38,735 nt of DNA from Nocardia higoensis NBRC 100133 (GTDB lineage: Bacteria > Actinomycetota > Actinomycetes > Mycobacteriales > Mycobacteriaceae), in NCBI RefSeq assembly GCF_000308595.1, contig NZ_BAGA01000062.1:1-38735 (forward strand), in the 5' to 3' direction. Within the stretch, counting starts at the first letter, position 1, and the number at the start of each line of letters is the position of its first letter. Shown here piece by piece: positions 1 through 6,954 of the stretch. Both the position numbers and the translations under genes were made by a program. The notes beneath the pieces are model-generated. The model was given only the letters and a program-made list of their open reading frames with translations. It made no database searches and was not told the origin of the DNA.

Positions 1-40
1 CGAGGGCGGCAGCTTCGTGGTCGATTCCGGCACTGGTCAA
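1..40 (-). CDS. 5' end of an unidentified gene running off the window
   Basis: Only the first 13 codons are visible, reading MTSAGIDHEAAAL from a TTG at 40-38. The start is chosen because AGGAGA lies eight bases upstream on the minus strand (about 49-54), the clearest ribosome binding site in this part of the window. The gene follows the symporter gene on the same strand, with a perfect hairpin between them, so it may have its own transcript. Thirteen residues are too few to name a family. Confidence 0.45.
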   Translation of the reverse strand, partial: MTSAGIDHEAAAL

Positions 41-67
41 CGTCGTTCTCCTGTCGGGTGTTACGGG

Positions 68-101
68 CGTTCCCGGGCCCGGTGCGGCGGACCCGGGAAC
101 G
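68..101 (-). terminator. Hairpin downstream of the actP-like gene
   Basis: CGTTCCCGGG (68-77) and CCCGGGAACG (92-101) form a perfect 10-bp stem around a 14-nt loop. It begins 30 bp past the stop codon of the symporter gene. There is no T-run after it, which is common for actinobacterial terminators. The role is inferred from position and symmetry. Confidence 0.55.
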
Positions 102-130
102 AATTCGGTGGATGTCTCAGGCGATTCGGG

Positions 131-1765
131 TCAGTGCGCGACCGCTTTCTCCGCGCCCACGCCGGTGATGGAGCGCACCTCCATCTCCACGGCCTTCTCC
201 GGATCCTCCGGCCTGCCACCGCCGAGCAGGGTGCCCGCGATGCCGAGCGCGAATGCCAGCGGGATGGACACGATGCCGGGGTTGGACAGCGGGAACCAGT
301 CGAAGTCCAGGCTCGGCAGCATGGCCGTCTTGCTGCCCGACACCGCGGGGGAGAACACGATCAGCACGATGGTCGAGATCAGGCCGCCGTACATGCTCCA
401 CAGCGCGCCCCGGGTGTTGAACCGCTTCCAGAACAGCGAGTACACGATGGTCGGCAGGTTCGCCGCCGCCGCGACCGCGAACGCGAGCGCCACCAGGAAG
501 GCGATGTTCTGACCGTTGGCCAGGATGCCCAGGCCGATGGCCAGCAGGCCGATCACCACCGCGGTGATCCGCGAGACCCGCACCTGCGCCTGCTCGTCGG
601 CCTTGCCGCCCTCGAGAACGCTGGCATAGATGTCGTGGGCGAAGGAGGCCGAGGCCGTGATGGTCAGACCGGCCACCACGGCGAGGATGGTCGCGAAGGC
701 CACCGCTGAGATGATGCCGAGCAGCAGCACGCCGCCGAGTTCGAACGCCAGCAGCGGGGCCGCCGAGTTCTGTCCACCGGCAGCGGCCAGGATGCGGTCC
801 GGGCCGACGATGGCGGCGGCGCCGTAGCCGAGCACCAGGGTGAACAGGTAGAACGCGCCGATCAGAGCGATCGCCCACACCACCGAGCGTCGCGCTTCCT
901 TGGCGGTGGGGACGGTGTAGAAGCGCATCAGCACGTGCGGCAGGCCGGCGGTGCCGAGTACCAGGGCCAGGCCGAGGGACAAGAAGTTCAGCTTGGAGGT
1001 CTCGCTGCCGCCGTACTGGGCGCCCGGCGCCAGGACGTCACGGGAGGCGACCGCCTCGTTGGCCGAGCCGTTGATCATCTCCTGGGCGGAACCGAGCAGG
1101 CCGGAGATGTCGAAGGAGAACTTCGCCAGCACGATCAGGGTCATGACCGCCGCGCCGGTGATGAGCAGTACGGCCTTGATGATCTGCACCCAGGTGGTGC
1201 CCTTCATGCCGCCGACCAGTACGTACACGATCATCAGCACGCCGACGACCGCGATGACCAGCGACTGCCCGGCCCGGCTGTCGATATCGAGCAGCAGCGC
1301 GACCAGGCCGCCCGCACCCGCCATCTGCGCGAGCAGATAGAACAGCGAGACAGTCAGTGTGGACAGCGCCGCGGCGGTGCGCACCGGGCGTTCGCGCAGC
1401 CGGAAGCTGAGCACATCGGCCATGGTGAATTTGCCGGTGTTGCGCAGCATTTCGGCGACCAGCAGCAGCGCCACCAGCCAGGCCACGAGGAAGCCGATCG
1501 AGTACAGGAACCCGTCGTAGCCGTAGACCGCGATGGCGCCCGCGATGCCGAGGAAACTGGCGGCCGAGAGATAGTCGCCCGCGATGGCGATGCCGTTCTG
1601 CGGGCCGGAGAAGCCGCGACCGCCGGTGAAATAGTCGCTGGCGGTGGCGTTGTTGCGGCTGGCCCGGATCACCACCACCATCGTCACTGCCACGAAGAGG
1701 GCGAAGATGGCGATATTGGCGACCGGATTGCCGACGGTGCCCGCGGCGAGTACCGAGGTGCTCAT
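131..1765 (-). CDS. actP: Cation:acetate/monocarboxylate symporter (SSS family, ActP/MctC-like)
   Basis: A 544-residue inner-membrane transporter of the sodium:solute symporter family, predicted to carry acetate or another short monocarboxylate inward with a cation. The N-terminus has the family pattern: a first helix (about 15-34), then SDYFTGGR and IAGDYLSAASFLG, where the broken helix 1 lines the substrate site. About 13 hydrophobic helices follow, and the length matches ActP (about 550). LPHVLMRFYTVPTAKEARRS, typical of ActP-like members, lies near residues 274-293. The ATG overlaps the stop of the DUF485 gene by 4 bp (ATGA), so the two are translationally coupled. As I recall, Corynebacterium mctC has the same small-gene/symporter arrangement. 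Whether the substrate is acetate, pyruvate or propionate cannot be read from sequence. Confidence 0.9.
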   Translation of the reverse strand: MSTSVLAAGTVGNPVANIAIFALFVAVTMVVVIRASRNNATASDYFTGGRGFSGPQNGIAIAGDYLSAASFLGIAGAIAVYGYDGFLYSIGFLVAWLVALLLVAEMLRNTGKFTMADVLSFRLRERPVRTAAALSTLTVSLFYLLAQMAGAGGLVALLLDIDSRAGQSLVIAVVGVLMIVYVLVGGMKGTTWVQIIKAVLLITGAAVMTLIVLAKFSFDISGLLGSAQEMINGSANEAVASRDVLAPGAQYGGSETSKLNFLSLGLALVLGTAGLPHVLMRFYTVPTAKEARRSVVWAIALIGAFYLFTLVLGYGAAAIVGPDRILAAAGGQNSAAPLLAFELGGVLLLGIISAVAFATILAVVAGLTITASASFAHDIYASVLEGGKADEQAQVRVSRITAVVIGLLAIGLGILANGQNIAFLVALAFAVAAAANLPTIVYSLFWKRFNTRGALWSMYGGLISTIVLIVFSPAVSGSKTAMLPSLDFDWFPLSNPGIVSIPLAFALGIAGTLLGGGRPEDPEKAVEMEVRSITGVGAEKAVAH

Positions 1766-2115
1766 GCCTGCCCGCCTTCCAGTTCGGCGCGGATGGCGGC
1801 CGCGCGCGGATCGAGTTCACGGTTGGCGAAGCGGACGTAGGCGCCGGTGATCGCGAAGGTGGTCAGGAACTGCGCCAGACCCAGCACCAGGCCGACATTG
1901 ATATTGCCGACCACCGGGGTGGCCATGAAGTCGTGCGCGTACGCGCCGAGCAGCACGTAGCCGAGATACCACACCAGAAACAGCGCGGTCATCGGAAACA
2001 CGAAGCGGCGCAGCCGGTTACGCAACTCCTGGAATTCCGGGCTCGCCTGCGCCCGCGCGAACTCCTCGGCGCTGGGAACCCGCGGCGTCGCGGTCCCGTC
2101 GAGGTCAATTGTCAT
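1762..2115 (-). CDS. DUF485 small membrane protein, probable symporter accessory subunit
   Basis: A 117-residue protein with two hydrophobic segments (about 40-60, FPMTALFLVWYLGYVLL; about 70-95, VGNINVGLVLGLAQFLTTFAITGAYV), the DUF485 pattern. DUF485 genes commonly sit just upstream of actP-type symporter genes; their role is thought to be accessory to transport. I chose the ATG at 2115 because AGGAA lies five bases before it. An upstream in-frame ATG at 2130 overlaps that ribosome binding site, and the frame stays open to 2172. The stop overlaps the symporter start by 4 bp. The promoter region upstream carries a LytTR-type direct repeat. Confidence 0.85.
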   Translation of the reverse strand: MTIDLDGTATPRVPSAEEFARAQASPEFQELRNRLRRFVFPMTALFLVWYLGYVLLGAYAHDFMATPVVGNINVGLVLGLAQFLTTFAITGAYVRFANRELDPRAAAIRAELEGGQA

Positions 2116-2224
2116 GGCAGTTCCTGACATGTGATGTGGATTACTGTGCTGCGAACGTATAACCGCGGTCATGTCGGCTGAATACTGTGGCGGGAGTCAC
2201 TCTGTGAAGGTGCGGATCTGTGCG

Positions 2225-2254
2225 GTGAACGGTCGCCGTGGCGCGACGAACGGT
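2225..2254 (-). promoter_or_regulatory. Putative LytTR response-regulator binding site
   Basis: Read on the minus strand, ACCGTTCGT (2254-2246) is followed after exactly 12 bp by ACCGTTCAC (2233-2225). The known LytTR consensus is two 9-bp direct repeats of [TA][AC][CA]GTTN[AG][TG] 12 bp apart. The first box matches at every position and the second misses only the last base. A weaker copy, ACCGTCCGT, lies one helical turn upstream (2265-2257). The site is about 110 bp upstream of the DUF485-actP start, in the 179-bp gap after the second symporter gene. The gap also contains a TATACG hexamer that could serve as a -10. The regulator is encoded about 2.4 kb away. Confidence 0.7.
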
Positions 2255-2294
2255 CGACGGACGGTCCGGTGGTAGCGGTGTCCCCGGGCGGCGA

Positions 2295-4058
2295 TCAGAC
2301 TTCGCGCGAGCCCGGTTCGCGGTCCGATCCCATGCCGAGCCGCTCGGGCGCGTGCATCCGCACGAACACCCCGCGCACCTGGGTGGCCGGCTGACCACGG
2401 GTGAACTTGCTGACGACGATCATGGTCAGGAACGCCGAGGGCACACTGATCGCCGCGGGATAGCCGAGCAACGCCGCGAGCCACCCGCCCGCGACCGTCT
2501 CCGGCGCCCCGCCGAGCACCGAGACCGCGGTCGCCGCTCCGGAGAGCAGCCCGCCCACGCACAGGCCGGCGGCCGCGCCCCGGGCCGTGAGCCCCCGCCA
2601 CCAGATGCCGAGCACCAGAAGCGGACCCAGCGTGGAGGCCGCCACCGCGAACGCCAGACCCACCGTGCGCGACAGATCCAGCGACACCACCGTCAGCGAA
2701 AGAGCGAGCGGCACACCGCCCGCCGTGATCGCCGCCACCCGGAAGTCCCTGACCCGCCCGCGCAGCATGTCGGTGCTCAGCACGCCGGCGATGCTCACCA
2801 GCAGGCCCGACGAGGTGGACAGGAAAGCCGCGATGGCCCCCGCCGCCACCAATGCCGCGATCAGCTGTCCGGGCAGTCCGGCCAGCACCGAGCCGGGGAG
2901 CAACAGCACCGCGGCGTCGGAGGTGCCGGTGAGCAGCAGCTGCGGAACGTACAGACGGGAGAAGACACCCAGCAGGATCGGGAACAGGTAGAACAATCCG
3001 ACCAGACCGATCACCGCCAGCGCGGTGGCGCGGGCGGCCCGGCCGTCGGGATTGGTGTAGAAGCGCACGAGCACGTGCGGCAATCCCATGGTGCCGAGGA
3101 ATGTCGCGATGATCAGCGAGAACACCTGATAGGTGGGGTGCGGGCCGCCCAGCCCGCCGCCCGGCAGCAGCCAGCTCGCGCCGTCGGCGGGTGCGCCCGC
3201 TACCACCGGAACGGTCGCGCCCGCGGGCAGCACCAGTTCGGTGTCCGCGGCCAGTTCATGGGTGCCGGGCGGGAGCACCACCACACCGTCGACCACCCGG
3301 CCGTCCAGGCTGCCGGTGAGGGTGACCTCCTGTGGCGCCGACACCTGCACCAGCACGTCGGTGCTGACCTCGACGGTGGTCTGCTCGGCCACCACCGGCG
3401 GCGCGGGCGTGCCGATCTCGCGGGGCGTGCCGAGGAAGTAGCCGAACAGCACCAGCGCGGGCAGGGCCACGGCCGTCAGTTTCAGCCAGTACTGGAACGC
3501 CTGCACCAGCGTGATCGAGCGCATCCCGCCGCCGGCCACATTCGCGATCACGATGGCCCCCACCGCGAGCGCGCCCACCCAGCTCGGCAGCCCGAGCAGA
3601 ATTCGCAGAGTCAGGCCCGCGCCCTGGAACTGGGGGATCAGATACACCGCGCACACCAGCACCACCACCACGGCGGCCAGCCTGCGCAAGGTCACCGACC
3701 CGAGCCGGAATTCGGCGAAGTCGGGCACCGTGTAGGCACCGGACCGGCGCAGCGGCGCCGCCACGAACATCAGCAGCCCGAGATAGCCCGCGGTGAATCC
3801 CACCGGATACCACAGCGCGTCCGCGCCGTACTTGGCGATCAGCCCGGCGACGCCGAGAAACGACGCGGCGGAGAGATATTCACCGGAGATCGCGGCGGCA
3901 TTCCAGCCCGGCCCGACACTGCGCGAGGCGACCAGGAAATCGGAGGTGGTGCGCGCCAGCCGCACACCGTACGCGCCGATCGCCACCGTCGCGATCGCCG
4001 CGAGCAGCAACGCCGCCACCGTGAGTGCCTGCGCCTGCACGTTAGTCCCGGGTGACAT
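2295..4058 (-). CDS. Second SSS-family symporter with a large extramembrane insert
   Basis: A 587-residue sodium:solute symporter paralogous to the actP-like protein, with SDFLVASR and ISGEYLSAASFLG near residues 39-69 and LPHVLVRFYTNPDGRAAR further on. Compared with its neighbour it carries an extra stretch of about 95 residues (about 211-306) between two membrane helices. This stretch is rich in Val, Thr and Pro, with alternating hydrophobic residues that look like beta strands, ending in Gly/Pro-rich sequence. The C-terminal tail is hydrophilic. The ATG at 4058 lies inside the end of the upstream small gene (17-bp overlap), so the two are coupled. Probable substrate: a short carboxylate such as acetate or pyruvate, by family and context only. 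Confidence 0.88.
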   Translation of the reverse strand: MSPGTNVQAQALTVAALLLAAIATVAIGAYGVRLARTTSDFLVASRSVGPGWNAAAISGEYLSAASFLGVAGLIAKYGADALWYPVGFTAGYLGLLMFVAAPLRRSGAYTVPDFAEFRLGSVTLRRLAAVVVVLVCAVYLIPQFQGAGLTLRILLGLPSWVGALAVGAIVIANVAGGGMRSITLVQAFQYWLKLTAVALPALVLFGYFLGTPREIGTPAPPVVAEQTTVEVSTDVLVQVSAPQEVTLTGSLDGRVVDGVVVLPPGTHELAADTELVLPAGATVPVVAGAPADGASWLLPGGGLGGPHPTYQVFSLIIATFLGTMGLPHVLVRFYTNPDGRAARATALAVIGLVGLFYLFPILLGVFSRLYVPQLLLTGTSDAAVLLLPGSVLAGLPGQLIAALVAAGAIAAFLSTSSGLLVSIAGVLSTDMLRGRVRDFRVAAITAGGVPLALSLTVVSLDLSRTVGLAFAVAASTLGPLLVLGIWWRGLTARGAAAGLCVGGLLSGAATAVSVLGGAPETVAGGWLAALLGYPAAISVPSAFLTMIVVSKFTRGQPATQVRGVFVRMHAPERLGMGSDREPGSREV

Positions 4059-4407
4059 CGAGGAAATCGGACTCGTTGCGCTCGGCCCAGCGCAGATAGA
4101 GCCTGCCCACCAGCATCAGCGCCGGATACACCGCGACCCCGAGGATCAGCCACGGCAGGTTCATCCCCGCCACCCGCATCGACCCGAGCGGTGTCGCGGT
4201 GAACAGCAGCGGCAGCGATCCCAGCACCAGCACGGTCACCAGAGCGCAGCGCACCGCCAGCCCCAGCTGGGCGCGGATCAGCCCGTCTATCAGCGCCTCG
4301 CCGATCTCGGTCTGCTCGACCATCTCGCCCCGGGTCGGCATCCGCCGAGCGCCCTGTCTTCCGGCCAGCACCACCCGCTCGCGCTGCGGTCGACCCGGGC
4401 CCGTCAT
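4042..4407 (-). CDS. Small two-helix membrane protein coupled to the second symporter
   Basis: A 121-residue protein with a basic N-terminus, then IDGLIRAQLGLAVRCALVTVLVLG leading into a first helix and LPWLILGVAVYPALMLVGRLYLRW forming a second. It resembles DUF485-type small subunits in size, topology and position, but I could not confirm the family. The frame is open to 4536, but the upstream residues have Arg/Thr-rich shadow composition, so the ATG at 4407 is preferred; its ribosome binding site is poor. The stop lies 17 bp inside the symporter gene. The 193 bp between this gene and the response regulator show no clear promoter or LytTR box. Probable accessory subunit by position. Confidence 0.72.
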   Translation of the reverse strand: MTGPGRPQRERVVLAGRQGARRMPTRGEMVEQTEIGEALIDGLIRAQLGLAVRCALVTVLVLGSLPLLFTATPLGSMRVAGMNLPWLILGVAVYPALMLVGRLYLRWAERNESDFLDVTRD

Positions 4408-4600
4408 GATCGCGCCCCGGCAGCGGTCGTCGTGCCGCTGGGTCGCGACCGCATTCGTCCGGTTCGCCGTCCTGCTTGCGATCGCGACTCCCGCGGCGGT
4501 CCGTGCCGGCGAGCGGCAGCCTCGGCGTCGGCGCATCCCGGTACCGGCTCCACCCCGTCCGCGGCGATACCGGCCTCGGCACGAGGTGGCACGGGCCCGC

Positions 4601-5422
4601 TCACCGGTTCGGCCCGCTCTTCGGCCGCGCCTGCCGGGACCCGGGCACGAGCCGCTGCTTGAGTTCGCGCACCTGCCGTCGCGCCACCGGCAGCTCCACC
4701 GCCGCCGCCTCGCCCTCGCCGCGCAGGCACACCAGCGTGCTGCTGCCGACCGTGCGCAAACCGGTCACGAGCCGCAACGCCACCAGATAGGAGCGGTGCA
4801 CCCGCAGGAAACCGGCGTCCTCCCAGCGCGATTCGAGGGCCGACAGCGGAATCCGCACCAGATGGGAGCCTGCGGTGGTGTGCAGCCGGGCGTAGTCGCC
4901 GTCTGCCTCCACCCAGCTCACCGAGGAGCGGTTCACCAGCGTGGTGACACCGCCGAGCTCCACCGGGATCACCTCGTTGGGGTCCTGCCGCCGGTCCGGC
5001 CGCGGCCCGGTGGCGCGTGCCTGTCCGATGCGCCGGACCGCTTCGGCCAGCCGCGCCTCGCGCAGCGGCTTGAGCAGGTAGTCCAGCGCGCCCAGGTCGA
5101 ATGCGCCGACCGCGCGATCGTCGTGGGCGGTCACGAATATCACCGCGGGCGGGTTGGCGAATTCGCCGAGGATGCCCGCCAGTTCCATGCCGTCCAGTCC
5201 CGGCATGTCGATGTCGAGGAAGACCGCGTCGACCGGGTGGGTGCGCAGCAGTCGCAGCGCGCCGGTCGCTTCGCCCGCGGCGTGGATCTCACCGATCTCC
5301 GGGCGCTCGCGCAGCAGATAGACGAGTTCGTCCAGGGCGGGCTGTTCGTCGTCGACGGCGAGCACCCGCAGGGCGCCCGCCGAGCCACCGGTGTGCTGCG
5401 TCACGGTCGGTCCCTCGGTCAC
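4601..5422 (-). CDS. LytTR-family response regulator
   Basis: A 273-residue two-component regulator. Residues about 18-135 form a receiver domain: LAVDDEQPA supplies the acidic pocket, FLDIDMPGLDG carries the probable phospho-acceptor Asp70, and FVTAHDD and YLLKPL carry the conserved Thr and Lys. Residues about 155-255 form a LytTR DNA-binding domain (VNRSSVSWVEADGDYARLHT, then FLRVHRSYLVAL). A short basic tail follows. It is encoded 48 bp after its kinase on the same strand. The GTG at 5422 gives the longest protein. The GTG at 5404 has a better ribosome binding site (GAGGGA six bases before) and would remove six residues. Predicted to activate carboxylate-uptake genes, with a matching binding site at 2225-2254. 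Confidence 0.9.
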   Translation of the reverse strand: MTEGPTVTQHTGGSAGALRVLAVDDEQPALDELVYLLRERPEIGEIHAAGEATGALRLLRTHPVDAVFLDIDMPGLDGMELAGILGEFANPPAVIFVTAHDDRAVGAFDLGALDYLLKPLREARLAEAVRRIGQARATGPRPDRRQDPNEVIPVELGGVTTLVNRSSVSWVEADGDYARLHTTAGSHLVRIPLSALESRWEDAGFLRVHRSYLVALRLVTGLRTVGSSTLVCLRGEGEAAAVELPVARRQVRELKQRLVPGSRQARPKSGPNR

Positions 5423-5470
5423 GGTTCGTCCATCGTAGGGGGTGTCACAGGGTGGCGGGGGAGGTCCAGC

Positions 5471-6658
5471 TCATGCCCGCACCCCGGCCCGGAACTTCGG
5501 CACCCGCAGGCTGACCTTGGTGCCCGCCCCCGGCGCGGTCTCCACGACCAGGCCGTAGTCGTTGCCGAAGGCCGCCCGCAGCCGGTCGTCGACGTTGGAC
5601 AGCCCCACGTGCGCGGTCTCCTCCGCCCCCGCGGGCCCGGCGGCGATCGCGTCCAGCGCGCCCGACCGCAGCAGCTCCGGGTCCATGCCCGCGCCGTCGT
5701 CCTCCACGCTGATCAGGCAGTCGGTGCCCGCGTCGCTCGCCTCGATGGTGATCGTCCCGCCCCCGGGCCTGCCCGCGATCCCGTGCCGCACCGCGTTCTC
5801 GACCAGCGGCTGCAACGCCAGGAACGGCAGCACCACGCCGAGCACCTCCGGCGCGATCAGCAGCCGCACCTGCAGCGCCTCACCGAAGCGCGCCCGCTCC
5901 AACGCGAGATAGCGCTCGATATTGCGCAGTTCCTCCGACAGCACCGTGTACTCGCCCGCGGCGCGGAAGGAATAGCGGGTGAAGTCGGCGAATTCCAGGA
6001 TCAGTTCCCTGGCCCGGCTCGGATCGGTGCGCACGAACGAGGCGATGGTGTTGAGCGCGTTGTAGATGAAATGCGGACTGATCTGCGCGCGCAACGCCCG
6101 CACCTCGGCCCGGTCCAGGCGGGCTCGCGAGGCGTCGAGTTCGGCGAGCTCCAGCTGACCGCACGCGTATCGCGCCACCTCGGCCAGCGCGCCGAGCGTC
6201 CCCGGCCCCGGCTTGTCGCCGGTGACGATGCCGAGCGCGCCCGCCGCAGGGCCGTTGTCGATCAGCAGCGGCTGGGCGACCAGCGTGCGGGCGCTGTGCT
6301 CCGCCCCCGGGATGTTCACCAGGACCGGCCGCTCCCCGGAAACGGCGCGGCGGGCGGCGTCGGCGAACTCGTCGGCCAGGTCGCCGTGCGGCCCGTCCCA
6401 CGCCAGCACCGTCCCGTCCGCCGTGGCCACACCCAGGGCCGCGGCACTCGTCAGCGCGCGCAGGTGCGGCGCCGCTTCCTGCGCCGAGTCCTCGGTGAGT
6501 CCGCGCCGCAAGGGCACCGCGGCCAGCGAGGCGGTGTGCAGCGCCGAATGCACGGCGCGCTCGGCGGGCGTGGTCACCACCCGCCGCGTGCGCAGCCACA
6601 CCAGCAACGCCAGGCCGAGCGCCACGAGCGCGACCGCCACGACACCCCCCGCCGTCAC
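5471..6658 (-). CDS. LytS-type sensor histidine kinase
   Basis: A 395-residue kinase with one N-terminal membrane anchor (about 4-20), a GAF-like region (about 50-165), and the His_kinase core ALRAQISPHFIYNALNTI with the probable phosphorylated His196. An ATPase domain follows with an N box (PLVENAVRHGI), a G1 box (VEDDGAGMD) and GLSNVDDRL. It lacks the 5-6 helix sensor of classical LytS, so it may sense inside the cell or through the anchor. The GTG start has GGAG seven bases upstream. A GATAAT hexamer on the minus strand (6699-6694) is a possible -10. It heads a minus-strand run with the regulator, a small membrane protein and a symporter. Confidence 0.9.
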   Translation of the reverse strand: MTAGGVVAVALVALGLALLVWLRTRRVVTTPAERAVHSALHTASLAAVPLRRGLTEDSAQEAAPHLRALTSAAALGVATADGTVLAWDGPHGDLADEFADAARRAVSGERPVLVNIPGAEHSARTLVAQPLLIDNGPAAGALGIVTGDKPGPGTLGALAEVARYACGQLELAELDASRARLDRAEVRALRAQISPHFIYNALNTIASFVRTDPSRARELILEFADFTRYSFRAAGEYTVLSEELRNIERYLALERARFGEALQVRLLIAPEVLGVVLPFLALQPLVENAVRHGIAGRPGGGTITIEASDAGTDCLISVEDDGAGMDPELLRSGALDAIAAGPAGAEETAHVGLSNVDDRLRAAFGNDYGLVVETAPGAGTKVSLRVPKFRAGVRA

Positions 6659-6954
6659 CGTCTCGCTCCGCGACCTCGCCCGACCATGGCCCGATTATCC
6701 GTGCCGGGGCGCAGCGCCACATCGGACCATCGATATACCGGAGGCCCGATGCCCGGCCTCGAGATATCCGGCTTCGGTGCCGCGGCACGTCGGACGCGCC
6801 GGTGCGAGTGATCTTTCTCGCGACACGCGGGACCCTGCCAGGTGACGCGCGGGCACCGGCCGGGCGCACGTGTGGCGGTGGCAAATCCTGTCCCTCGGTC
6901 GGCTTAGACTCAGTGCCCAACCCCCGCCGCGACCCATGGGAGGGATGAATCGTC
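6659..6954. promoter_or_regulatory. Divergent promoter region between the sensor kinase and dnaE1
   Basis: These 296 bp separate divergent genes. An imperfect dyad lies at 6732-6768 (GATATACCGGAGGCC against GGCCTCGAGATATC, 8-nt loop), with matching outer GATAT/ATATC and inner AGGCC/GGCCT arms. On the minus strand GATAAT (6699-6694) could be the kinase -10. On the plus strand TAGACT (6905-6910) could be the dnaE1 -10, 45 bp before its start. Neither has a clear -35. No coding capacity is credible here. Confidence 0.35.

Noticed and set aside
2238..4055. 605-codon plus-strand open frame opposite the second symporter
   Set aside because: Composed almost wholly of Arg, Gly, His, Gln and Ala with no hydrophobic core; antisense shadow of a clear transporter.
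4199..6811. 870-codon plus-strand open frame opposite the two-component genes
   Set aside because: Shadow composition, covers three well-supported minus-strand genes.
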